A DNA stretch of 24,766 bases. Origin: an uncultured Petrimonas sp. (lineage in GTDB: Bacteria > Bacteroidota > Bacteroidia > Bacteroidales > Dysgonomonadaceae). Of the stretch, positions 15,239 to 23,069 are shown piece after piece. The stretch is from contig CAKTUP010000010.1 in NCBI GenBank assembly GCA_934621705.1, positions 1-24,766 on the forward strand. The letters run 5' to 3'. A model generated the notes under the pieces. The model saw only the letters and a list, made by a program, of their open reading frames with translations, did not search any database and was not told the origin of the DNA. Within the stretch, counting starts at the first letter, position 1, and each line of letters starts with the position of its first letter. Both the position numbers and the translations under genes were made by a program.

Positions 15239-15243
15239 GGAGG
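15237..15243 (+). promoter_or_regulatory. Strong Shine-Dalgarno site for susD
   Basis: AAGGAGG begins within the susC TAA stop and ends 7 nt before the susD ATG at 15251. This is close to the ideal complement of the 16S rRNA 3' end. It stands out because Bacteroidetes genes, including the others here, rarely show strong sites. Confidence 0.7.
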
Positions 15244-15250
15244 TAAAACA

Positions 15251-16762
15251 ATGAAAAATAAAATATATTTATACTTGGCTGTAGGAATAGTGTCTGCTTT
15301 GCTGTACAGTTGCGATCTGCAAAAAGACCCTGTGGCAAGTTTCAGCGAACTTACGCATCCGAGTGACAATACAGTCACAGAAAATGAGATCACAACCAAA
15401 GAACAGGTGGTTGCTCTTCGAAACGGCCTTTACTCTACAATCAGAGGAGCACAGGAAAGCTGGTATTTAGACAATTTGGTGTATACCGAAGTACACGCCG
15501 ATAATGCGTATAGAGGAACTTCCGGAAGTGAACTTTCTACTTTGGAAGCTCAATCGCAAGATGGGATCAATAAAAATATCGCTCGCGATTGGAATTCTTA
15601 CCTGAATTATGTGGTAACTGCCAACCGCATTATCTTAAATATCGATGACGTTGTCGATCCAACGCTCACTCAAAGTGAGAAAAGCCAATGGAAAGCCGAA
15701 GCGCTTATTTTCAGGGCTTGGATTTGGTTTGATATGGTTAGGTTATGGGGCGATATCCCACTCGTTACAACAAAAACCCCAGACGTAACGGCAGAAAACA
15801 TAGAAGAGGTTTATCTGCAATTATTCCCGCCGCGAAACACGGTTGAAGACGTATATAAAAAAATAATCGAAGATTTGATACTTGCTTCAACAACCGCTCC
15901 TGATGTGAGCAACGAAAATAAATTTCTGCTTACAAAAGCTGTGGCAAATTCGTTACTGGCAAAAGTTTATGCCGAAAAACCTATGAGAGATTACAACAAG
16001 GTTGTAGAATATTCTCAAAAAGTTCAGAACGCGGGCTTTTCGCTGGTTGGTGAGTACGGCGACTTGTTTTATTTCGATAAAAATACGAAAGACGTAAAGC
16101 TGCGATACAGCAGTGAATCAATTTTCGAAATATCTTATCCGGCAGGAAGTACGAGTTGGGTATGGATGATGTTTGGGTTGAATGAAGCGGATGCAAACAG
16201 CACTTATGACTGGGCAAAATGGATAACCCCGTCGCGGGATTTAATTGCCGCCTACCAGCGTGAAAACGATACAGAAAGAATGAACGCTTCAATAGTCTTC
16301 GGAAATCCGTCCTGGAGCATTCACTACCCAAGCAGCAATTATCCGTTTATGTATAAAACCCGATCGAATTTAAATAGCGTAATCAAAATCAGGCTTGCCG
16401 ATATTCTGTTATTAAAGGCAGAAGCGCAAGCCGATTTGGGAAATTTAAGTGAAGCGGCTTCGTTAGTGAATCAGGTTAGAAACAGGGCAAAATTAAACAA
16501 CCTGCCTGCTTCGGCAACTTCATCGAAAGAAAATATGAAAGAAGCAGTATTGAACGAAAGACGTTTGGAGCTTGCGTTTGAAGGACAGCGCTGGTTCGAT
16601 TTGGTGCGAAACGACAAGGCCATTTCCGTATTAAATTCGTTGAATCAAAGAGATGCCGGCAGAATTCAAATGTTGCCATTAACAGAAGAAAGCATTTTGC
16701 TTCCTATTCCGCAAGAAGCCATCGACAGAAATCCTTCTCTTACTCAAAATGCCGGTTATTAA
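15251..16762 (+). CDS. SusD/RagB-family surface glycan-binding lipoprotein
   Basis: This 503-residue lipoprotein is predicted to sit on the cell surface as the lid of the SusC transporter and bind glycan before import. It starts with a lipoprotein signal (MKNKIYLYLAVGIVSALLYS followed by the lipidated Cys21). SusD family features include the helical repeat region with KAEALIFRAWIWFDMVRLWG (about 140-160) and the C-terminal blocks IRLADILLLKAEAQADLG and NERRLELAFEGQRWFDLVRN. Length is normal for the family. It begins 12 nt after the susC stop, with a strong ribosome-binding site. The gene that follows starts 16 nt after its stop. Binding preference for beta-glucan is inferred from neighbours. 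Confidence 0.95.
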   Translation: MKNKIYLYLAVGIVSALLYSCDLQKDPVASFSELTHPSDNTVTENEITTKEQVVALRNGLYSTIRGAQESWYLDNLVYTEVHADNAYRGTSGSELSTLEAQSQDGINKNIARDWNSYLNYVVTANRIILNIDDVVDPTLTQSEKSQWKAEALIFRAWIWFDMVRLWGDIPLVTTKTPDVTAENIEEVYLQLFPPRNTVEDVYKKIIEDLILASTTAPDVSNENKFLLTKAVANSLLAKVYAEKPMRDYNKVVEYSQKVQNAGFSLVGEYGDLFYFDKNTKDVKLRYSSESIFEISYPAGSTSWVWMMFGLNEADANSTYDWAKWITPSRDLIAAYQRENDTERMNASIVFGNPSWSIHYPSSNYPFMYKTRSNLNSVIKIRLADILLLKAEAQADLGNLSEAASLVNQVRNRAKLNNLPASATSSKENMKEAVLNERRLELAFEGQRWFDLVRNDKAISVLNSLNQRDAGRIQMLPLTEESILLPIPQEAIDRNPSLTQNAGY

Positions 16763-16778
16763 ACAAAAAACTAAAGAA

Positions 16779-18287
16779 ATGAAACTAAAAACATTAAAAA
16801 TAGCCTCAGTCTTGCTCGTGTTGTTTACGGGACTTTCAATAATATCCTGTGGAAACTCCGGCAATAAAAGTGAAGTACCGACTGTTGATCCCGTAGAAAA
16901 AAGCGAGATAGATTTGTACGTAACATCGGCAAACCAATCCATGTTGTTTGAGAAAGTGCCGTTGCTGTTCAACACGCGCGATAATATGTCGCCATATACC
17001 ATTAAACTTGAACCTGCAACAAAATTTCAGGAAATCGATGGCTTTGGAGCGGCGTTTACCGGTTCAACCTGTTACAATTTGATGAAAATGTCGAAGGAAA
17101 ACAGAGATAAAATTCTGAAAGAAACCTTCGACCCCGTAAACGGAATGGGATACAGCTATATCCGCGTTTCAATTGGTTGTTCCGATTTTTCCCTTTCGGA
17201 ATATACCTATTGCGACACGCCCGGAATTGAGAATTTCGCCATCCAATCGGAAGAAAAGGAATACATTTTTCCTGTTCTGAAAGAAATTTTGGCCATTAAT
17301 CCCAACGTGAAAATTATGGCTTCTCCCTGGACTCCGCCAAGGTGGATGAAAGTGAATAATCTCCAGGATCTGCAGCCCTTTAATTCGTGGACAAGTGGGC
17401 AATTGAATCCGAAATATTATCAGGATTACGCCGTTTATTTTGTGAAATACATTCAGGCAATGGAGAAAGAAGGTTTCAAAATCGAATCTGTAACCATTCA
17501 AAACGAACCGTTGAACCGCGGAAATTCGGCATCGTTGTTTATGACGTGGCAGGAGCAGCGCGATTTTATCAAAACCGCTCTCGGCCCAAAGTTCAAGGAG
17601 AATAACATCAAAACAAAAATAATTGTGTACGACCATAATTACAATTACGACTCCGAAAAACCCGATACAAAAGACCAGGGACAATATCCGTTGCGAATTT
17701 ACGAAGACGCCGAAGCCGCCCAATACATCGATGGCGCAGCCTATCACGCCTACGGTGGAAATAGAAGCGAATTACTGCGAATTCACGATACCCGTCCCGA
17801 TAAGAACCTTTATTTTACCGAAATGTCTATCGGACTTTGGGGAAGCGGATATAAATTCGGAGAAGATTTAATGTGGGGCGTGAAAGAAGTAGGGATTGGC
17901 ACAGTAAATAATTGGTCGAAAGCGGTTATAGTTTGGAATTTTATGCTCGATGACAAACGTGGGCCCTATCGTCCCGGAGGTTGTGATATTTGTCTTGGAG
18001 CTGTTGATGTCAGCTCATCCGATTACACCACGCTTACCCGAAACAGTCATTTCTACGACATAGCGCATCTGTCCAAAGTTCTTAAACCGGGTGCTTATCG
18101 AATCAAAACATCCGATTTGAATATCAATGGATTGTCATACACGGCAGCTCAAAATCCGGACAATTCTTACGGGTTGGTAGCTCTTAACGACCAAACAACC
18201 GAACAAAGCATTTCGGTTGAAGTGGCAAACAAGTCTTTCACCTATAAAATTCCTCCTAAATCGGTTGCTTCGTTTTTATGGAAGTAA
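16779..18287 (+). CDS. GH30 glycoside hydrolase lipoprotein, probable endo-beta-1,6-glucanase
   Basis: This 502-residue GH30 enzyme resembles the GH30_3-like beta-1,6-glucanases of Bacteroides yeast-glucan loci. A lipoprotein signal ends in SIISC with lipidated Cys24, so it is probably on the cell surface. Conserved blocks are EIDGFGAAFTGSTCYN (about 85-100), RVSIGCSDFSLSEYTYCD, and MASPWTPPRWMK (about 190-201). The predicted acid/base is Glu243 in QNEP and the nucleophile is Glu348 in YFTEMS. A C-terminal beta-sandwich follows (about 430-502). The frame has an ATG at 16749 overlapping susD, but the ATG at 16779 places a proper signal peptide at the start. GH30 also includes glucosylceramidases and xylanases; the GH16 and GH3 neighbours favour glucan. 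Confidence 0.9.
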   Translation: MKLKTLKIASVLLVLFTGLSIISCGNSGNKSEVPTVDPVEKSEIDLYVTSANQSMLFEKVPLLFNTRDNMSPYTIKLEPATKFQEIDGFGAAFTGSTCYNLMKMSKENRDKILKETFDPVNGMGYSYIRVSIGCSDFSLSEYTYCDTPGIENFAIQSEEKEYIFPVLKEILAINPNVKIMASPWTPPRWMKVNNLQDLQPFNSWTSGQLNPKYYQDYAVYFVKYIQAMEKEGFKIESVTIQNEPLNRGNSASLFMTWQEQRDFIKTALGPKFKENNIKTKIIVYDHNYNYDSEKPDTKDQGQYPLRIYEDAEAAQYIDGAAYHAYGGNRSELLRIHDTRPDKNLYFTEMSIGLWGSGYKFGEDLMWGVKEVGIGTVNNWSKAVIVWNFMLDDKRGPYRPGGCDICLGAVDVSSSDYTTLTRNSHFYDIAHLSKVLKPGAYRIKTSDLNINGLSYTAAQNPDNSYGLVALNDQTTEQSISVEVANKSFTYKIPPKSVASFLWK

Positions 18288-18309
18288 TTTTAGCAAACAA
18301 CGATAAAAT

Positions 18310-19659
18310 ATGAAACACTTAAGTATTTTTTCAATAATCATTTTATTTCTTTTTGCCGGTTGCAAAAGCGAAATGGAATTTCCCGGCGAACCGGGAAATC
18401 CTCAGATAACCACTCCGCAAGTGCCGTCAAGCGCTTTCTTTGCAGACAGTATTTCGTTTTCTGCAAACGTTAGTGATACAAAAGTGCCTTTATCAACATT
18501 GAAAACGCAGCTTTTTTACGGCGATGTAAAAGTTTCTGAAACAGTTATCAGAACAAAGGCAGATGGAAGTTATTCCGGAAAACTATTTGCTCCATTTTAT
18601 AAGGATATTCCTGATGGAAATGCAACCATAAAAATGATTCTGCAAGATATTCATTTCACATCTGTAGAGCAAGAGTTTTCTGTTGCTTTAAAAAGGCCGC
18701 AATATGAATATGTGACGGTATTTCCCGAGTCCGGCGAAAGCTTTAAGCTTTATCGCACCGCAGAAAATGTATATAAAGCTTCAACAGGCACGTCTGTTCC
18801 GCAAATGCTAAAAGGCACAATAGTTGCGCCCAAGTACGGCGAAAACGGAAATCCCATCACATTTGGCTGGGAAGGGAGCGGAATAAAAGAAAACTCTGCG
18901 GCTCCCATAACATTCTTGAGTCTGGAAAGTAGTCCTTACGAAATAACATTCAATGCGTTGTCCTATACGAGAACACCATTTACGGTATATAAATTGAACG
19001 GAAAAGATATGGACTTTGTGGATACTAAGTTTCAAATCGATATTGACCTGAAAAAAGGAGAAACTTTAACTACCGAAAACATTGCCAACATTTCTCGTTT
19101 TTGGATCGATCCTGACTTCCTTTCTGTAAATACCGATGGACAAATTCAATTCGCGGCAATTAACGGTAAATACCGAATTATAGTTGAAGAAGGAGCAGTC
19201 TCTTATTTTAGAGTTCAAACTTTATCAAGTAACGGAAACAAAGCGACCCTTCAAGCTGATGGAACTGGCGCAATATGGATTGCCGGATACGGAATAGCAA
19301 AACCTGCAATGACAATAGGCCAACCCGGCTGGAGTCCCGGACAAATGCTCTGTATGGCGCCCGTGGAATCGAAAATTTTTAGAATGACGGTTGTTGCAAG
19401 CGGCGAACGCGGAGTGGGACAAATCCGAAACGATTGGATAGGATTTAAGTTTTTTCATCAAGATGGCTGGGGCGGCGAGTTTGGTGGAGGCAGTTATGCC
19501 GAAACATCAGGATTGATCCCTTCGGTAATCAGTATCTCTAATTCCGGCGATTTCGGATTTGCTTCAGGTCAAAACTTAGTGGAAGGTAAAACGTATGTGC
19601 TTACCGTTGATTGCACTGATGGACCTAATAAAGCGAAAATCAGTTTCGTAGAAAAATAA
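18310..19659 (+). CDS. SusE-position surface glycan-binding lipoprotein
   Basis: This 449-residue lipoprotein has a signal peptide ending FLFAGC, with lipidated Cys at 18. No catalytic motif is seen. The N-terminal 30-220 region looks beta-rich and Ig-like (SFSANVSDTKVPLSTLKTQL, VSETVIRTKADGSYSG). The C-terminal part (about 315-449) resembles SusE/SusF-type binding domains: IWIAGYGIAKPAM, then GWSPGQMLCM, FRMTVVASG, and IGFKFFHQDGWGGEFGGGSY. Its aromatic residues could form a sugar-binding platform. From memory, DUF5125/DUF5121-type proteins sit at this place in Bacteroides beta-glucan loci; I cannot confirm the family. It sits between the GH30 and GH16 genes, 22 nt after the former. It is predicted to hold glucan at the cell surface. 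Confidence 0.75.
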   Translation: MKHLSIFSIIILFLFAGCKSEMEFPGEPGNPQITTPQVPSSAFFADSISFSANVSDTKVPLSTLKTQLFYGDVKVSETVIRTKADGSYSGKLFAPFYKDIPDGNATIKMILQDIHFTSVEQEFSVALKRPQYEYVTVFPESGESFKLYRTAENVYKASTGTSVPQMLKGTIVAPKYGENGNPITFGWEGSGIKENSAAPITFLSLESSPYEITFNALSYTRTPFTVYKLNGKDMDFVDTKFQIDIDLKKGETLTTENIANISRFWIDPDFLSVNTDGQIQFAAINGKYRIIVEEGAVSYFRVQTLSSNGNKATLQADGTGAIWIAGYGIAKPAMTIGQPGWSPGQMLCMAPVESKIFRMTVVASGERGVGQIRNDWIGFKFFHQDGWGGEFGGGSYAETSGLIPSVISISNSGDFGFASGQNLVEGKTYVLTVDCTDGPNKAKISFVEK

Positions 19660-19676
19660 ATCGTAAAATCTCCGTA

Positions 19677-19720
19677 TGAAAGGATATATGTGGCTTGTTT
19701 ATATCACATATATCCTTTTA
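19677..19720 (+). other. Long hairpin inside the PUL, between the binding-protein and GH16 genes
   Basis: AAAGGATATATGTG (19679-19692) pairs perfectly with CACATATATCCTTT (19705-19718) around a 12-nt loop. A G-T and a T-A pair can extend the stem to 16 bp. It is followed by TTAAAG rather than a T-run, so it is a weak terminator. It may partially terminate, protect or process the mRNA within the operon. An in-frame ATG at 19676 for the GH16 frame lies at the edge of this stem and is unlikely to be used. Confidence 0.7.
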
Positions 19721-19747
19721 AAGTTTCAACAAAAAAAATTCATATCA

Positions 19748-20602
19748 ATGAAATATTCTTTTTTATTGGCTGCAGTGGCCTTTCTTCTCGTGTCTTGTAG
19801 TGGAAACTTTTCTTCTCAATCACGAAACAAACAGGAACCTGTTTTAGACGAAAATTACGTCCCCGCCGGCTACACGCTCAAATTCCAGGACGAATTCAAC
19901 GATGTTCGCATTTCCGGCGGTAAACCTGCTTTGCCCAACACCAATAAATGGTGGTATGAGAATCTGCAAAAAGGGGCGGTGAACAACGAATTGCAAACAT
20001 ACGTCAGCGGATTTTCGGGGACGGATACGGTGGCCGCTATTTCCGATGGAACGTTGAAAATTATCGCCAGAAAAAAGGGAACCGATATTATTTCGGCCCG
20101 CATCAACACCAAAGAAAGCTGGCAGTATGGTTATTTCGAAGCGCGGTTGAAAATGCCTACCGGCAAGGGAACGTGGCCCGCGTTCTGGATGATGCCCACT
20201 GATATGTCGCTGGGCTGGCCTACCTGCGGCGAAATCGATATTATGGAATACGTGGGATATCAACCCAACGTTGTACATTCAACGGTGCATACCAAAGCGT
20301 ATAACCACACCATCGGCACGCAACAAGGCAAACAAAAAACGATTGAGAACGCCGAAACAGAGTTTCATATCTACGCTGTGGAATGGACGGCCGATTACAT
20401 CAAGGGTTTTGTGGATGGCGCGGAATATTTTCGCTTCGATAACGATAAAAAGGGCGACGTAAACACCTGGCCGTTTGATAAACCGTTCTACCTGAAACTC
20501 AATCTCGCCTGGGGCGGCGATTGGGGAGGTGCAGAAGGCGTTGACGAAACCAAACTGCCGGCAACATACGAAATTGATTATGTGAGGGTTTATCAGAAAT
20601 AA
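19748..20602 (+). CDS. GH16 beta-glucanase (laminarinase-type) lipoprotein
   Basis: This 284-residue enzyme is predicted to cut beta-1,3 or mixed-linked glucan internally with retention of configuration. A lipoprotein signal (MKYSFLLAAVAFLLVSC) gives lipidated Cys17. The catalytic motif GEIDIMEY carries the nucleophile Glu162, assisting Asp164 and acid/base Glu167. Flanking conserved residues are QYGYFEARLKMPTGKGTWPA and FWMMPTDMSLGWPTCG before the motif, and NVVHSTVHTKAYNHT after it. The C-terminus (FYLKLNLAWGGDWGG, YEIDYVRVYQK) is typical of the GH16 jelly roll. The frame extends upstream to 19676, but that start would precede the lipobox with a non-signal sequence and lie at a hairpin. The GH3 gene begins 6 nt downstream. 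Confidence 0.93.
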   Translation: MKYSFLLAAVAFLLVSCSGNFSSQSRNKQEPVLDENYVPAGYTLKFQDEFNDVRISGGKPALPNTNKWWYENLQKGAVNNELQTYVSGFSGTDTVAAISDGTLKIIARKKGTDIISARINTKESWQYGYFEARLKMPTGKGTWPAFWMMPTDMSLGWPTCGEIDIMEYVGYQPNVVHSTVHTKAYNHTIGTQQGKQKTIENAETEFHIYAVEWTADYIKGFVDGAEYFRFDNDKKGDVNTWPFDKPFYLKLNLAWGGDWGGAEGVDETKLPATYEIDYVRVYQK

Positions 20603-20608
20603 TTAGAA

Positions 20609-22948
20609 ATGAGAAAACATAGTTATTTATTTTTATTCTTGTTGCTGCTTATTACGTGCAACGGAAACGATAAAAAACCGACAAAACTCGACGCAACCAT
20701 CGAACGCCGTATCGACAGTGTGATGGCCCATATGACTCTCGAAGAGAAAGTCGGCCAAATGTCGCAATTTGCGCTCGATATCACCGGAAAAGGCGGTAAC
20801 GCGTACTTCAGCAACGAACCGTTCGAGATAGACCCGCTTATGCTCGACAGCGTTATCGGAAAATACAAAGTCGGCTCCATTCTCAATACGAGCAACAACC
20901 GCGCCCGCACCACCGAAGTGTGGGAAACCATTGTGCGCACCATTCAGGAACGCGCGCTCCGGGAAACCGGAATCCCCGTGGTGTACGGCATCGACGCCAT
21001 TCACGGCGCCACTTACACCGCAGGCGCCACGTTTTTTCCGCAAGAAATAGGGATGGCGGCCACGTTTAACGAAAAATTAGTGGAAGAAGGTGCACGAATC
21101 ACTGCTTACGAAGTACGCGCGAGCAATATCCCGTGGAACTTTTCTCCCACAATGGATATCGGCCGCGATGCCCGCTGGTCGCGTATTTGGGAAAGCTACG
21201 GCGAAGATACTTATGTAAACGCCCGAATGGGGCTTGCAGTTGTTCGTGGCTATGAAGGCGATGACCAGAATCGTATCGGGAGAAACCACATCGCCGCTTG
21301 TTTGAAGCACTATCTTGGTTACGGCGTTCCTGTTTCGGGAAAAGACCGTACGCCGGCGGTTATCAGCGAGAGCGACTTGCGTGAGAAATTCTTTGAGCCT
21401 TTCCGCGCTACAGTAGTCGAAGGGGGTGCGTTATCGGTGATGGTAAACTCGGGAATTATTAACGGAGTGTCTTCTCATGCCGACTTCAGGCTCATAACCC
21501 AATGGTTAAAAGAAGATTTGAACTTCGACGGGGTGGTAGTTACCGATTGGGCCGATGTGCAGAACCTGTTGTCGCGCGACCGCATTGCACACGATTATAA
21601 AGAGGCCGTACAACTCGCCATCAACGCGGGAATTGATATGGTAATGGAGCCCTATAATCTGAAATTCTGCCCTACATTGGTGGAGTTGGTGAACGAAGGA
21701 ACAGTTCCGATGCCGCGTATCGATGATGCCGTGCGCCGGGTGTTGCGGATGAAGTTTCGTCTCGGCCTGTTTGAACGTCCATACTGGTCGCGCGCCGATT
21801 ATCCCGATTTCGGCAGCCCGGCGCACGAAGCCGCTGCAAAAGCCGCGGCCGATGAGTCCATCACGTTGCTCAAAAACGAAGACAATATTCTTCCGCTTAA
21901 GCCGGGTGCACGTATTTTGGTGGCCGGGCCAAACGGAAACTCGATGCGCACGCTCAACGGCGGATGGAGTTACTCGTGGCAGGGCGAAAAGGTGGAAGAA
22001 TTCGCGCAGGATTACAACACTATTTTCGAAGCGCTGCAAAATAAATTTGGAGCGGCAAACGTGAAATACGAACCCGGCGTAACCTATAAAATGGACGGAC
22101 AGTATTTCGAAGAAAATCCGCCCGAAATCGGAAAGGCGGTTGCCGCTGCATCGGGCGTAGACTACGTTGTGCTTTGTGTGGGCGAAAACTCGTATTGCGA
22201 AACACCGGGAAACCTCGATGAATTGGCACTGTCTGAAAATCAAAATGAACTGGCAAAAGCTCTGTATAGAACCGGAAAACCTGTAATTCTGGTGTTGAAT
22301 GAAGGACGCCCGCGAATTATCCGTAACATCGAGCCGGATGTCAAAGCCGTTATTCAAACCTATCTTTCCGGAAATTTCGGAGGCGATGCCTTGGCAGACA
22401 TTCTTGCCGGTGATGTGAATCCGAGCGGAAAACTTCCGTACACCTATCCTAAATTTGAGCAGAGCCTGATCACGTACGACCATAAACCGAGCCAAAATCT
22501 TGCCGGAACAATGGAAGGCGCTTATGATTACGGCGCGCGCACCGATGTGCAGTATCCGTTCGGTTTTGGACTGAGTTACACCACGTTTGAGTACAGTAAC
22601 TTATCGGTTAGCCAAAAAGATTTTGTTTCGGGCGATGTGCTCACGGTTAGCGTGGATGTGAAAAATACGGGCGCGGTTGCCGGAAAAGAATCGGTACTGC
22701 TTTTCAGCAGCGATTTGGTAGCGTCGCTCAGTCCCGATGTGCGCCGTTTACGCGCGTTCGATAAAATTGAACTGCAACCCGGCGAAACCAAAACTGTAAC
22801 CCTGCAACTTCCTGCCGATGACCTCGCTTTCGTGAATGAAAACGGAAAATGGACACTCGAAGCGGGTGACTTCCGCCTGCAAATAGCGGACAAAACGGAA
22901 ACGGTTAATTGCACACAAACCAAGATTTGGAATACGCCGAATAAATAG
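20609..22948 (+). CDS. GH3 beta-glucosidase lipoprotein
   Basis: This 779-residue exo-acting enzyme is predicted to release glucose from the non-reducing ends of beta-glucan oligosaccharides, probably in the periplasm or at an outer-membrane face. The signal ends LLITC with lipidated Cys17. The GH3 N-terminal barrel spans about 28-380 (MTLEEKVGQMSQ, YGIDAIHGA, NFSPTMDIGRDARWSRIWES), with nucleophile Asp313 in GVVVTDWAD. The second domain is about 410-640 (KNEDNILPLKPGARILVAGP; probable acid/base Glu in VGENSYCETPG, residue 526 or 531). A fibronectin III-like domain ends the protein (about 668-770, VKNTGAVAGKESVLLF). It begins 6 nt after the GH16 gene, so translational coupling is likely, and is the last gene of the locus before a terminator. 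Confidence 0.95.
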   Translation: MRKHSYLFLFLLLLITCNGNDKKPTKLDATIERRIDSVMAHMTLEEKVGQMSQFALDITGKGGNAYFSNEPFEIDPLMLDSVIGKYKVGSILNTSNNRARTTEVWETIVRTIQERALRETGIPVVYGIDAIHGATYTAGATFFPQEIGMAATFNEKLVEEGARITAYEVRASNIPWNFSPTMDIGRDARWSRIWESYGEDTYVNARMGLAVVRGYEGDDQNRIGRNHIAACLKHYLGYGVPVSGKDRTPAVISESDLREKFFEPFRATVVEGGALSVMVNSGIINGVSSHADFRLITQWLKEDLNFDGVVVTDWADVQNLLSRDRIAHDYKEAVQLAINAGIDMVMEPYNLKFCPTLVELVNEGTVPMPRIDDAVRRVLRMKFRLGLFERPYWSRADYPDFGSPAHEAAAKAAADESITLLKNEDNILPLKPGARILVAGPNGNSMRTLNGGWSYSWQGEKVEEFAQDYNTIFEALQNKFGAANVKYEPGVTYKMDGQYFEENPPEIGKAVAAASGVDYVVLCVGENSYCETPGNLDELALSENQNELAKALYRTGKPVILVLNEGRPRIIRNIEPDVKAVIQTYLSGNFGGDALADILAGDVNPSGKLPYTYPKFEQSLITYDHKPSQNLAGTMEGAYDYGARTDVQYPFGFGLSYTTFEYSNLSVSQKDFVSGDVLTVSVDVKNTGAVAGKESVLLFSSDLVASLSPDVRRLRAFDKIELQPGETKTVTLQLPADDLAFVNENGKWTLEAGDFRLQIADKTETVNCTQTKIWNTPNK

Positions 22949-22981
22949 CGGGTGAAGTGAGTTACGAGTCGCTTCTCCCAG

Positions 22982-23020
22982 AAACGGGAACACTTTCACC
23001 TGAAAATGTTCCCGTTTTTT
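22982..23020 (+). terminator. Intrinsic terminator ending the PUL
   Basis: AACGGGAACA (22983-22992) pairs with TGTTCCCGTT (23007-23016), extendable by one A-T pair, around a 14-nt loop. A T-run to 23020 follows directly. It lies about 35 nt after the GH3 stop. The opposite strand has only a short T-run, so it mainly serves the plus-strand operon. Confidence 0.85.
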
Positions 23021-23069
23021 ATTCCCAATTCCCAAATCCGAAATCCCAAATCGTAAATCGTAAATCGCT
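23021..23069. repeat. Seven-unit degenerate heptad array between the PUL terminator and argS
   Basis: Seven consecutive 7-nt units: ATTCCCA twice, AATCCGA, AATCCCA, AATCGTA twice, and AATCGCT. The phase is uninterrupted for 49 nt although the units vary. The array starts at the end of the terminator T-run and ends exactly at the argS stop codon (23070-23072). Confidence 0.75.

Noticed and set aside
17169..17747. 192-codon minus-strand frame within the GH30 gene
   Set aside because: It overlaps the conserved catalytic region of GH30 and has no signal, domain or promoter of its own.
19676..19747. 24-residue N-terminal extension of the GH16 protein from the ATG at 19676
   Set aside because: The start sits at the edge of a strong hairpin, and the extension would place unrelated sequence before a standard lipoprotein signal beginning at 19748.
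21506..22495. 329-codon antisense frame within the GH3 gene
   Set aside because: The plus strand encodes an intact GH3 enzyme with its catalytic motif. The antisense product has the composition of a shadow frame and no family features.
23021..23069. CRISPR-like array
   Set aside because: The repeat units are only 7 nt, vary in sequence and have no spacers. No cas gene is nearby.
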